64,000 nucleotides of DNA, taken from positions 68,109,925 to 68,173,924 of the forward strand of contig NC_088863.1 in assembly GCF_032884065.1 (NCBI RefSeq), read 5' to 3'. Origin of the DNA: Artemia franciscana. Taxonomy: Eukaryota > Arthropoda > Branchiopoda > Anostraca > Artemiidae. The notes beneath the pieces were generated by a model. The model was not told the origin of the DNA. It did not search any database and saw only the letters and a list, made by a program, of their open reading frames with translations. Below are positions 25,901-36,086 of this stretch, piece after piece; the stretch's first letter is position 1, and every line of letters starts with the position of its first letter. Made by a program: the position numbers and the translations under genes.

Positions 25901-26127
25901 TTCTTACCAAGAAAAAATAATTCTTACAAAATAACAATAGATCCTAAAATATTAGAAGCTCTAAATACAAAATGCTCTTAAGAAACTAAAAATAATTTTT
26001 ATAAAACAAAAATACATCCTGCATAATCAAAAACTATTCTTAAAAAATACAAAATACTTTTTATCAAAATGCAAAATACTTATTACACAACAAATAATAA
26101 TTCTTACAAAACAAAAATACATCCTAA
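19977..26127 (+). repeat. A-rich, G-poor tandem array, part 1 (unit ~80 bp with ~25 bp subunits)
   Basis: The basic piece is 'acttcttacaaaacaaaaa'. Three to four such pieces plus 'catcctaagaaatcacaaat' make a unit of roughly 80 bp, repeated for 6.1 kb. The plus strand has very few G residues throughout, so C greatly exceeds G and A exceeds T. A higher-order duplication is visible: 19,977 onwards matches 21,472 onwards (offset ~1.5 kb). Open frames on both strands (K/N/T-rich or F/L/C-rich) reflect the repeat. Confidence 0.9.
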
Positions 26128-26147
26128 TCTATATATATAAAAATAAG
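26128..26147 (+). other. Helitron 5' terminus
   Basis: TCTATATATATAAAAATAAG followed by a TTGTTTGTGTG tract. Related starts lie at ~26,205 (different downstream sequence), 27,555 (same terminus) and ~27,986 (TC lost). Confidence 0.75.
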
Positions 26148-26384
26148 TTGTTTGTGTGTTATGTCTATCACATTATGTCTGTTACGCCAGATTATATCTT
26201 CTATATATATAAAAGAAAACAAACTAAAATGTAAAAACTGGGAATTGTATAAATATTTCGAAATATTTTGACAATAGATTTTCGAAAACCTTAAAATAGA
26301 TACTTAAAATTTGAGGTTTATTATAAATTGATGAGTCTTAGTAAGCTTGGCACGTGAAGAGGAATTTTTAGTATAGATCTTAAA

Positions 26385-26663
26385 ATGACAGAAGAAACAG
26401 CCAAGGAAGCTGCTCAAATAGTTAATTCAAAGAGAAATTTTAGTATAAATCCTACAATGGCAGAAGAAACAGCCAAAGAATCTGCTCAAAGGGTTAATTC
26501 CAAAAGGCTTGCGGCTAAAGAACGCAAAACCGCTCAGTTAGATGAAAATCCGAATGGACAGCGAGAGTCAAAACGTATCAAAACTAAAAATGATAGCGAT
26601 GATGATTGGGTTTGGGATTTTGACTTGGATAAGGTCATCAATGCCTACCAGATTTTAGTTTAA
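26385..26663 (+). pseudogene. Helitron ORF N-terminal fragment (92 codons)
   Basis: The open frame is charged and rich in A, E, K and R, with no membrane segment. Residues 1-24 and 25-48 are a direct duplication (72 bp period) around 'EETAKEAAQIVNSKR' and 'EETAKESAQRVNSKR'. It closes with an acidic tail (DSDDDWVWDFD). E/R/A-rich repeats like this are common at the start of Helitron replicase ORFs, and the position after the 5' terminus agrees. The rep and most of the helicase domain are missing. Assignment rests on context and style, not on a catalytic motif. Confidence 0.45.
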
Positions 26664-26787
26664 AAAATAAAGGCTCGGCGATATGTATTTACGTCTGAAA
26701 AATAAAGAAAACTGAAAAAAGGAAAATGGTAAAAAACTAAAAAAACTAAAAAAAAAACAAAAAACTAAAAAATAAAAAAAAATCAAA

Positions 26788-27062
26788 ATAAGTTGTATAT
26801 ATGCATGTTTGTTTGTTTTTGGGTTTGTATTTGACGTCATTATAAGTATATAAGGCTTTGTATATGACGTCATTATAAGATGACACTACAGACCGGAACA
26901 CCAGGACACAAATGACGACCGGGACATAGGGACAGGGGGAATATAAATAACGACAATAAGTTGTATATACGCATGTTTGATTGTTTGTGGGTTTGCATTT
27001 GACGTCATTATAAGTATATAAGGCTTTCTATATGACGTCATTATAAGATGGCACTACAGACC
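26788..27062 (+). repeat. Two copies of a CRE/TATA-containing segment (period ~168 bp)
   Basis: 'taagttgtata.atgcatgtttg...tgacgtcattataag' followed by 'tatataaggctt' and a second 'tgacgtcattataag' is present at 26,788-26,886 and 26,956-27,054. TGACGTCA is the full CREB/ATF palindrome. It occurs four times here, near 26,832, 26,863, 27,000 and 27,031. Confidence 0.75.
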
Positions 27063-27355
27063 GGGACACCGGGACACAAATGACGACAAAGACACAGGGA
27101 ATATAAATGACGACCGGGATACTCAAAGAGAAATTACGGACCGGGACACCGGGACACAAATGACTACCGGGATAGAGGGAATATAAATGACGACCGGGAC
27201 ACTCAAAGAGAGACTACAGACTGGGATACTGGGGCACAAATGACGACCGGGACACAGAGAATATAAATGACGACCAGGACACAGGGACACAACTACAACG
27301 GGGACGCCGGGGGCACAGGGGGATATATAAATGACGACGGGGACACAGGGAATGT
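26880..27355 (+). repeat. GACCGGGACAC minisatellite, block 1
   Basis: Irregular units of 'gaccgggacac.gggacac' and 'aatataaatgac' occur. The same minisatellite returns at 28,441-28,990. Confidence 0.85.
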
Positions 27356-27554
27356 TCGATTAGCAATCACCATCAACAAAGCTTAAGGGCAATCGTTAGA
27401 AAAATGCGGTATAGATCTGAATACGGATTGTTTTCCCATGGACAATTATTATGTTGCATGTTCAAGAGCTGGTAAACCTGACAATCTATTTATATGGACA
27501 GACAATGGGACAGCAAAGAATGTTGTATATTCGCAAGTTTTACGTAGTTATATA
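27356..27554 (+). pseudogene. Helitron helicase C-terminus, copy 1 (nonsense, frameshift)
   Basis: In frame: 'RLAITINKA', stop TAA in place of Q, 'GQSLEKCGIDLNTDCF', then 'YYVACSRAGKPDNLFIW'. INKAQGQSL and YVA.SR are the last helicase motifs of the Pif1-like helicase of Helitrons. The stretch 'tgttttcccatgga' is one T short of the frame expected for CFSHG, and an extra T in 'attattatg' restores the frame afterwards. The copy is dead and lacks everything upstream of these motifs. Confidence 0.8.
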
Positions 27555-28440
27555 TCTATATATATAAAAATAAGTTGTCTGTGTGTGGATCTGTGGATGG
27601 ATCAGGTGACGTCATGTTTGTTCGCATATGACGTCTGAATTATTTCACACTAATACAAAAGAAGAAAAAAACTAAAAAAGGTAAAAACTACAAAAAAAAA
27701 CTAAAAAGAAAAAAAAACAAAAAAAGCTAAAAAACTAAAAAAAACTAAAAAAAGGTAAAAATCTAATAACTAAAAAAAAACTGAAAAAAAATAAAAAAAG
27801 GCAAAAACTACAAAAAAAATAAAAACTATTAAAAAAACTAAAAAAGCTAAAAAACTAAAAAAACTAAAAAAAACTAAAAAAAGGTAAAAAACTAAAAAAA
27901 ACTAAAAACTAAAAAAGAAAAAAACTAAAAAAAAGGAAAAAACTGAAAAATAAAAGAGAAAAAGAAAACTAAAAAAATATGAATAAATATATATAAAAAT
28001 AAGTTGTTTGTGGGTTATGTCTGTCTGTCTGTCTGTCGAGTGACGTCGTGTTTGTCCGCATATGATGTCTGAATTATTTCACACTAATACAAAAGAAGAA
28101 AAAAAACTAAAAAAGGTAAAAACTACAAAAAAAACTAAAAAGAAAAAAAACTAAAAAAGCTAAAAAACTAAAAAAAACTAAAAAAAAGGTAAAAAACTAA
28201 AAACTAAAAAAAACTGAAAAAACTAAAAAAAGGCAAAAACTAAAAAAAAACTAAAAACTAAAAAAGCTAAAAAACTAAAAAAACTAAAAAAACTAAAAAA
28301 AGGTAAAAAACAAAAAAAAAATAAAAACTAAAAAAGAAAAAACTAAAAAAAGGAAAAAACTGAAAAATAAGAGAAAAAGAAAACTAAAAAAATATTAATA
28401 AATATAAAAAATATAAATATAAATATAATATAAATTAGCA
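27555..28440 (+). repeat. Helitron 5'-end-like segment with A-rich tract, duplicated
   Basis: Two units start with 'ataaaaataagttgt.tgtg' (27,555 and ~27,986). Both continue with 'gtgacgtc.tgtttgt.cgcatatga' and 'gtctgaattatttcacacta', then ~330 bp of 'ctaaaaaa' low-complexity DNA. The period is about 430 bp. A third A-rich tract without the head lies at 28,508-28,665. Confidence 0.8.
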
Positions 28441-28990
28441 ATCAACAAAGCACCGAGACACAAATGACGACCGGGACACAGGGAGTATAAATGACGACCA
28501 GGACATAAGTAAAAAAAAAAACTAAAAAAACTAAAAAAATGGTAAAACCTACAAAAAAAATAAAAACTAATAAAAAAACTAAAAAATCTAAAAATCTAAA
28601 TAAACTAAAAAAGAAAAAAAAGAAAAAAGGAAAAAAATAAAGGAGAAAAACAAAACTAAAAAACGAATGTATATACAGACCGGGACACCGGGATACAAAT
28701 GACGACCGGGACACAGGGAATATAAATGACGACCGGGACACAGGGACACAACTACAATGGGGACGCCGGGGGGCAAAGGGGGATATAAATGACGACCGGG
28801 ACACCGGGACACAAGGAATATAAATGACGCCCGGGACACTCAAAGAGAAATCACAGACTGGAACACCGGGACACAAATGACGACCGGGACACAGGGAATA
28901 TAAATGACGACCGGGACACAGGGACATAACTACAAAGGGGACGCCGGGGTGCACAGGGGGATATATAAATGACGATGGCGACTCAGGGAA
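28441..28990 (+). repeat. GACCGGGACAC minisatellite, block 2
   Basis: Same units as block 1, interrupted by an A-rich tract at 28,508-28,665. The minus-strand open frame of 191 codons (28442-29017, G/V/P/S/F-rich) is the translation of this minisatellite and is not called a gene. Confidence 0.85.
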
Positions 28991-29187
28991 TGATCGATTA
29001 GCAATCACCATCAACAAAGCTCAAGGGCAATCATTAGAATCATGAGGTATAGATCTGAATACGGATTGTTTTCCCATGGACCATTATATGTTGCATGTTC
29101 AAGAGTCGATAAACCTGACAATCTATTTATATGCACAGACAATGGGACAGCAAAGAATGTTGTATATTCGCAAGTTTTACGTTGTTA
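28991..29187 (+). pseudogene. Helitron helicase C-terminus, copy 2 (nonsense, frameshift)
   Basis: 'RLAITINKAQGQSLES' is followed by a TGA stop, then 'GIDLNTDCF'. After a frame change comes '[20 protein letters not shown]'. It shares the short T-run 'tgttttcccatgga' with copy 1 but has a different nonsense mutation. It starts ~1.64 kb after copy 1. Confidence 0.8.
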
Positions 29188-29274
<87 letters not shown>

Positions 29275-29396
29275 TTCTATATTCACAGGTGGGACGCAGG
29301 GACACAACTACAATGGCGCGTAACTAATATGGCGCGTAACGACTTACGCGCGCGGGGGGGCTTGGGGGGGCGCGATTGCCCCCACCATATATATAC

Positions 29397-29480
<84 letters not shown>

Positions 29481-29600
29481 TTCTATATTCACAGGTGGGA
29501 CGCAGGGACACAACTACAATGGCGCGTAACTAATATGGCGCGTAACGACTTACGCGCGCTGGGGGGCTTTGGGGGGCGCGATTGCCCCCACCACTACTAG
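29188..29600 (+). repeat. Two tandem Helitron 3' ends with (TA)n tracts
   Basis: (TA)n at 29,190-29,271 and 29,390-29,478 is each followed by 'ctttctatattcacaggtgg' and 'ggcgcgtaactaatatggcg'. A GC-rich stem (GGGGGCGCGATTGCCCCC) then comes before 'accatatata' in the first copy and 'accactactag' in the second. The period is ~206 bp. The I/Y-rich open frames come from the TA tracts. Confidence 0.85.
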
Positions 29601-29633
29601 TAAGCTAGTAAATCATAAGCCCCCAACAGCTAG

Positions 29634-30934
29634 TAAATCATAAATTCTTCTTACAAAACACAAAATACTTCTTAAAAAACAGAAAATAATAACTACAAAA
29701 AAAGTACATCCTAAGAAATCAGACGTTATTCTTAAAATACAAAATACTTCGTACACAAGAAAAAACACTTTTTACTAAGCAAATATTAATTTTTATAAAA
29801 CAAAAATACATCCTAAGAAATTACAAATTCTTATTACATCATATAAAAGACTTGCTTACAAAACAAAACAAAAATTACGAAACAAAATACATCCTAAATA
29901 ATCATAAACTGTTCATAAAAAACACAGATTACTTGTTAGAAAACAAAAAATGCCTCTTACAAAAAATAGTTTTTTAAAAAGGAAATACATCCTAAAACAT
30001 CATGAATTCTCCTTACAAAATATAAAATACCTATTACAATACAAAGGATAATTCTTACAAAGAAAACAACATCATAAGAAATCAAAAATTCCAATTACAA
30101 AACAAAAATAAGTTCTTAAAAAACAAAAGATAATAATTAAAAAACCAAAGCACATCCTAAACAATCTTAAATTCTTCTTTCACAATACAAAATACTTTTT
30201 ACAAAACAAAAAATCATTCTTATAAAACAAAACATACTTATTACAAAGCAAAAAATAATTCTTACAAAAAAATACATCCTAAGAAATTAAAAATTCTTAT
30301 TATAAAATACAAAATATTTCTTGCAAAACAAACATAGATCCCAAAAGATCACAAATTCTTGTAACAAAAGGCAAAATTTTTCTTACAAAACAACTATTCT
30401 TACAAAACGAAAATGCATACTAAACAATCACAAATACTACTTACAAAATAAAAAATACTTTTTACAAAACAAAAAAAAATTCTTACAAAACAAAAATACA
30501 TCCAAAGAAATCCGAGATTGTTCTTCCAAAATACAAAATACTTGTTACAAAACAAAAAATTCTTTTGACAAAGCAAAAAATGATTCTTACAAAACAAAAA
30601 TAAATCCTAAGAAATCACAAATTCTTATTATATCATACAAAATACTTCTTAAAAAACAAATTAATTCTTACAAGACAAAAATACATCCTAAACAATCACA
30701 AACGATCCCTACAAAATCCTTTTTACAAGACAAAAATACTTCTTAAAAAAAAAAAATCATACAAAACAAATACTTCCTAAAAGATCACAAGTTTTTCTTA
30801 CAAAATGCAAAACACTTCTTACATCACAAAAAAAAATCTTACAAAATAAAAATACATAATAAAAAATCATAGAGTTTTCTTAAAAAATATGAAATGCTTC
30901 TTACGAAACAAAAATCATCCTGGGAGGTGTTAGA
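29634..30934 (+). repeat. A-rich, G-poor tandem array, part 2
   Basis: Same units and same orientation as 19977-26127 ('catcctaagaaatcacaaat', 'acttcttacaaaacaaaaa'). It ends at 'aaaatcatcctgggaggtgt', where the right inverted-repeat arm begins. The 141-codon open frame at 30321-30746 is the repeat translated. Confidence 0.9.
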
Positions 30935-33384
30935 ACAAATATAAGCTGGGATATGCTAAAAAAAATTTACGGAGGAGGGGGAGCTGAAATCTAATGCTTA
31001 GTAAAAGGAACAAGGTATTTTCATTAAAAGCCCTCAAAAATCTCTTAATGTGGCTTAAATTTACCTCTCCCGAGATTCTGTGAAATATGAAAAGAAAATA
31101 TTACTGATTTATTCGCATGTCCACTAGGAATGCATAGTCATGACTCAAACAAACGAAGTTTGTTCATTGAAAAATTGGGGTGAGGATGTTAAAACATTTT
31201 TTTGACGGGAGATGAAATCTAACGCTCAATGAAAGAAACGTGGAATTTTCATTAAAAGCCCAGAAAAATATCTTAGCAGACTTAAATTCACCTCTATTAA
31301 GAATATGCGAAATATGAAAAGAAACTGTTATTCAAATGTCTGCTTGCAACCAGGAATGCATTGTCTTGTCTCAAAAATGAGGCATTTTCATGAAAGGCTC
31401 GGGGATAAAATGCTTTTTTAATTAGGGGGCTGGAATCTAACGCTCATTGAAAAAAAGAGGCATTTAATCCCTTACAAAACCTAAGTTGTCTCGAAAATCA
31501 ACCCTTCCCCCCGGAATACACTTCTGGGGTGGGCTAGCCACATATTGTAATCGTGGCATGAAATATGCTTAGTCTTAAAGGAAACGCGTCAATTTCATTA
31601 GAAGCTCTCAAAAATCACTGAATGCAAAAAATGTGTTGCTTCTTTTGTGGGTACGTGTAATAGAGCACCAGAAATGATAAATTTTCATTAAGACCTCTTA
31701 GAATTATCTCTTAATATGGTTAAAATTTATATCTAATTACAACCCACTCTCTGGAGATGGTTGCTAGAGTTCCCACCTTTCTTTAATTCATGGTTCCTTT
31801 TGCTTATAATTTAATCTTTATAAGCTTTTTTATGTTTTTTCCGTTTGTTGTGTTTTAACTGCTTTTTGTGTGTTTTTATAGTGCTTGTAAATCTGTTATT
31901 TAATAAAAGCTGCATTTACATAAGCATTCATTCTTTAAATTTCCTGTTCCAGGATAAAACTTCAATACGCAATCATTTACGCAATGAAATATCTAATGCA
32001 AAGACTATAACATCTGCTATGTAACTTCATCTTTAAGATCACGTTAAAAAATTAATAGCTCTGTAATAGGCAGGTGTATTCAACAAAGCAAAAATCAATA
32101 GTATTGGGACGCTTTTGCTCTTATGTGGAAGGGGTTGGAAATATGAAAATCATGTAATTATTCTAGTATGCGGTAACAGGGAATTGTCCTTGAGGGCAGT
32201 AGGCTATCATGTAGAAAGTGTTTTCTGAATCAAAACATTAGAAAGGCTTTTGTAGTCCACCCGTCTAGCACTCTATTCCATTTAGGGGATATCCATTTCG
32301 AATCTTATTGCAGACAGGAAATTTTTGGAATGCAAAGTTTCCCTGAGAAAAAAACCGTCTTGATAGAAAATGAAATCTGGAAGAAAAAACTTGAAAAGAA
32401 AAATTAAATCCTGAAGAAAAAACCGCCTTGATAGAAAAAGTGAAATGCTAAAAAAAATTAAATCTTAAAAAAATCTTTTAAAGTATTATGTAACAAAGAA
32501 AAAATTAAATCTTGGAGAAAAACCATCTTGATAGAAAAATTTAATTCTGAAGAAAATTTAAATTCCAAAGTATATCTTAAAGTATTATGTAACATCTTTG
32601 TGTGCACTGTCATTACGTGAAAATTCACATGTGCACTGTCATTGCGTCCTTCCCACATTCCCAATAGATCTAGCAAGTCACGTAAGATTAAGTCACCCCT
32701 AATGAATCTGTAAAATCACTCAAGATTGCGTCACATCCCACTTGTGCACCACGTAGCATCCAATGTGTGGGTCCTCCTCACTTACATGTTGGGAATTCCC
32801 ACGAGCCCCTGCAGTCTAGGAGATCGCGTCATCCTTAACATAAGTAATCATTCTTCTTTTACCTAACAACCAAAGAAATCCTTTAAAACGTCTTGAAGAA
32901 AAATATCTTAAAAATCGTCTCGAAACGTCTTAAAAAACATTCTGAAATGTCTTGAAAAACGACTTGAAGAAGAATGTCTTAAAAACTGTCTTGAAATATC
33001 TTCAAATATCTTGAAAAATATCTTGAAAAAAAATACCTTAAAAAACGTCTTGAAATGTCTTGAAACGTATACATTTTGAAGAAAAGGTCTTAATAAAACT
33101 TCTCTGCCTGCCTAAAGGACTCTAACATTCCCTATTAGGTAACAAACAAAGAAATCCTGCTTTGGTGGGTCCCTGAAGGTTTTTGAACAATCAAAGAAAC
33201 CGATAGGTAATTAATGTATGCATCATATAAAAAATCCCTGTTATGTAATTAACACCTACATCTCTTAGAAAACATTCTCTATTACGTAATAAGCACCTAC
33301 TTCTTGAAGAAGTCTTAAAAAAAGTATCGGGACGGGGATTCGAAGGGACAGGGTACTCATCAGATCCACAGGGCAGTCACTACT
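30935..33384 (-). repeat. Right terminal inverted repeat arm (~2.45 kb)
   Basis: Reverse complement of 16183-18410 with an estimated one quarter of positions changed. Matching landmarks include 'gcactctattccatttaggg' (32,269) against the reverse complement of the 17,070 region. The GC-rich zone at 32,600-32,850 matches 16,620-16,870. 'aaaagccctcaaaaatctctt' (31,026) pairs with the complement of the 18,320 unit. ORFs at 32458-32676 and 33265-33447 are not supported. Confidence 0.8.
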
Positions 33385-33390
33385 AACGTG
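33385..33390 (+). repeat. Candidate target site duplication, right
   Basis: AACGTG stands directly after the right inverted-repeat terminus. The motif is near-palindromic (ACGT core), so chance contributes somewhat. Confidence 0.55.
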
Positions 33391-33913
33391 CTCTAACTGA
33401 TTAGTAAGAGCACTTATTAGGTAATTTCCCTTAAGAACGTCAAGCAAATCTTCCTCTCTTTTTTGGAGCGCATTCTCCAGAATATTAAAAAATATCTTTC
33501 TCTGGTATTTTCACAAAAAAATCAAAATAGAAAATTCTCCTCTCCCCCCCCCTTCGAGATTTAAAATATATTTCAGATCTTTATGTCAAAAAGGCTGTAA
33601 AAAATTGTTCACACACCCTTCCTAACCCTATATTTTCGTTTATTTACACCACTATACATATTCCCCTGAACATGACATTTGGCAATTGTCAACACTATAG
33701 CTTCCAATATTCTATTCTTGGCTCGCAAACTTATCTTCCTATTTTTTAAATTTTTTCAAATTAAAAAAAAAAACACCTTGGGCCTTGGCTGTTTTTCTTT
33801 TAACACCTTCATTACATCCACCATATCTGCTAATAATATTACCAGGGTAAGTGAAGCTATCCGTTAGATCAATTTTTCGTAGCTCAGTGTCACCTTTTCA
33901 TCTTCGCTTATTC

Positions 33914-35250
33914 CTAGCCTTTTTGGCTAAGTCTTGTTAACTTTAATTTACAACCTATTCTAGCACCCTGAATACGTAAATCCTCTACAAGTCTATTCGA
34001 TTTAGCTCGGACTTTATCTAGGATGCTTAAATCACCAGCATATTCTAAATACAGCAATGTTTTACTCATCTCAATGATGCATACCTCAGGAAAGTAAGTC
34101 CATAAAAATGATGCATATACACAGGGATAGAGCAGGGCCCCTGCTAACCTTTGGATTTGATACGAAACCAGCTGCAAACCTCATTTCCTACCTTAACCAC
34201 AGCAGTGTTATTGCCTTACATAGAAATAATTGCTCTAATGTATTGGCCTGGTTGATCGTACAAGGATAAGACCTTTGCTACAGCTCTAACATCAGTGTAA
34301 TCAAACACTTGCTCATAGTCTATAAAACTGAGGACTAATAATCCAAGAGTAAAAAGTTGCTAGATTCATTCTCTACCCTTCCGAAAACATCCATACTCTT
34401 CTCTTAAAACTTTATCTACAACATTTCTAAGGATGAAAAGTATCACCATACTAAATATTTTGCTTCCCATAGCTATGCTAATGGATCTATAATTACCACA
34501 CTCAATCTTATAAGCTTTTCCATACAATGCTTGAATTAGAGTTTTTTTTTTAATTCGCTTGGAACTTCCCCTTTTGTGAAAAGCATATTCATAATCTTCT
34601 TTACCTTATCTCAAACTTCACAATCACCACATTTAAAAAAGTATATTTCCACACTATCAGCATCTGGAGCCCCATTATATTTTAATGCTTTAAGAACTGT
34701 CACTAACTGTTCCCCACAAAATAAATCTTCTTTTACATCCAAAGTTCCACAAACTTTTTATTTCTTTTCTAAATCATTTCTTGTAACTGTCACGTTTTAG
34801 CATATTCTCAAAATGTTCAGCCCATCTATCCTTACCTCCTTCCTAATCGCTAATCGTGATCCCGTTCAACTGGGATAAGGCCAGTTTGACTATTTCGTCT
34901 CAATTTTATAGCATCCCAGTAAAATGTTTCACTGTTATGACGTCTGGCTGCATTTTTCAACCTTTGGGGAATTTTATTCGTGGCCTCCATCTCACACCTT
35001 AAATCACATTTAACTCTTTCTCCATTTCCTTTATGTTACTCTTATTTTCATGTGACCTACCGGTCAAATAATTCTTATACAGGCCCCTCCTCTTCTCTAC
35101 TAAACATAAAACATTTTCACTGCCATTTCTAGCTGTGTTTCTATCTTTCTTCACTAAGACACCATCAGCGACCTTGAAAACTATTTCCCCATAATTATTC
35201 AACACATCTAGTACACTGTCAAATTTTAAACTCTCCAGTTTGGTATCCAA
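33914..35250 (-). pseudogene. RTE-like linker and reverse transcriptase, decayed
   Basis: The linker at 34999-35250 has 'LESLKFDSVLDVLNNYGEI' and 'EKRRGLYKNYLTGRSHENK'. The RT part at 33914-34177 has 'LEYAGDLSILDKV' and 'VEDLRIQGARIGCKL'. The catalytic YADD is YAGD here (34031-34042), a loss of one active-site aspartate. RT blocks between 34,180 and 34,990 can be followed only in pieces because of stops and shifts. Confidence 0.75.
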
Positions 35251-35259
35251 CCACTCTTG

Positions 35260-36086
35260 AAAAGCTTTTTTATTAACTTCTCATCCATGAGTCTACCAAT
35301 GTTCTAGTTTCCAGGGAGATAGTTATCCTACCTAAATTCCAGATTTGGATTAACCTTAGGCGCTACTAGAAGGCGATCTTTACTTTTAATAGAAATAGCA
35401 GCACTCCTGTAAACCCTAATATCTTTTATCAATCCTGCAAGTCTTTGTTTTGTAGTAATATAATCAATTAGGTTACCCGTCACACCATCATGTTAATACC
35501 ATGTACACTTAAGTGCCATTTTATGACCAATCACTGTATTGGTTATAACTAAATTGTTATACCTGTAAAATTACAGCAGTCTGAAACCATTACTGTTTTA
35601 CTTTCCTATGCCAAATTTACCCAGGTATGTTCTATCCGTGTTCTTATAGACCTGGGCATTATTATCCTGTAATAAAAATACCATATTTCTACCTTGGCCC
35701 CTGTCTTTGGTCCCTATATGTTTAAGTAAAATTCATCCCAGTCTCCTATGTCTCAATCAGTCGGTTTCATAGGGGCATGTACTATTATGACTGATACCTT
35801 GTACTTTTTAATAATAAAGCGAGCGAGTAGCATTCTATTGAAATACCTTCCTAACCTAGACAAGACTTGGCAGCTTGTATATTTACCACAAGATCTAATC
35901 CTGCCTTTAGGCCCCATCCTTTCTACCTGATTAAAATAAATCTATACCACTTAGTTTCATGTTTCCTGCCCCTGGAATATGAGTTTCTGAAACTCCTAAT
36001 AAACCTAGCTTGAAGCTTTTAAATTTGTCAGTCAAAATTCCAATATCATAGTTGTTTTTTAACGTCGTAACATTCCAAGTTGCAAT
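35260..36086 (-). pseudogene. RTE-like endonuclease domain, decayed
   Basis: The start reads 'IATWNVTTLKNNYDIGILTD', then 'LGLLGVSETHIPGAGNMK', then 'GIDLF', a TAA stop and 'SGRKDG'. Further on are 'RNMVFLLQDNNAQVYKN' (the GDFNAQ block changed to QDNNAQ) and 'NLIDYITTKQRLAG' (~35,460). TWNV and SETH are the first catalytic blocks of AP-like endonucleases. Several stops follow, and the changed GDFN block would also disable it. Confidence 0.75.

Larger units (their letters stand above)
26128..29633 (+). mobile_element. Helitron-type composite inserted in the A-rich array
   Basis: The left end is TCTATATATATAAAAATAAG right after 'catcctaa'. The right side has a GC-rich zone with the hairpin GGGGGC...GCCCCC, then CTAG. 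Host array sequence resumes at 29634 with 'taaatcataaattcttctt'. Removing the insert gives 'catcctaa|taaatcataaattc', which fits the array unit. That is insertion between A and T without duplication, as Helitrons do. CTAG occurs at 29597-29600, 29605-29608 and 29630-29633, so the exact 3' base is uncertain. The interior holds an N-terminal ORF piece, two copies of a helicase C-terminus, minisatellites and doubled ends, so it is a concatemer of defective elements. Confidence 0.8.
16183..33384. mobile_element. 17.2 kb element with long terminal inverted repeats and satellite filling
   Basis: The sequence from 16183 rightwards and the reverse complement from 33384 leftwards align without a gap over the first 29 bases with 22 identities (AGAAGTAGCTGCCCC against AGTAGTGACTGCCCT). 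The homology then continues, diverged, for ~2.2-2.4 kb. AACGTG flanks both ends (16177-16182 and 33385-33390) and is a candidate 6 bp target duplication. The interior holds a ~155 bp array, a ~7.4 kb A-rich array and a nested Helitron. No transposase, integrase or polymerase gene is visible. Length, 6 bp duplication and the 5'-AG terminus are traits of Maverick/Polinton elements. A non-autonomous relative, a Foldback-type element, or an inverted duplication with satellite expansion are the alternatives. Confidence 0.65.

Noticed and set aside
19977..26127. CRISPR-like array of short regular repeats
   Set aside because: There are no unique spacers of constant size, the repeats are diverged and contiguous, and the sequence is eukaryotic. 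It is a satellite.
28442..29017. 191-codon minus-strand open frame, the second longest in the window
   Set aside because: It is the translation of the GACCGGGACAC minisatellite and an A-rich tract. Residue use is repetitive and changes frame with the repeat.
29076..29600. Isoleucine/tyrosine-repeat frames on both strands
   Set aside because: They are readings of the (TA)n tracts.
30321..30746. 141-codon plus-strand frame (K/N/T-rich)
   Set aside because: It lies wholly in the A-rich tandem array. Similar frames arise on both strands at other places of the array.
16183..33384. Simple inverted duplication of one host segment
   Set aside because: Kept as an alternative but not preferred: both ends align from the first base, a matching 6 bp flank is present, and the flanks look like one interrupted LINE.
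16183..33384. Polinton/Maverick genes (polymerase B, integrase, capsid, ATPase)
   Set aside because: I looked for long frames in both arms and the interior and found only repeat-derived ORFs, so the family name is not assigned.
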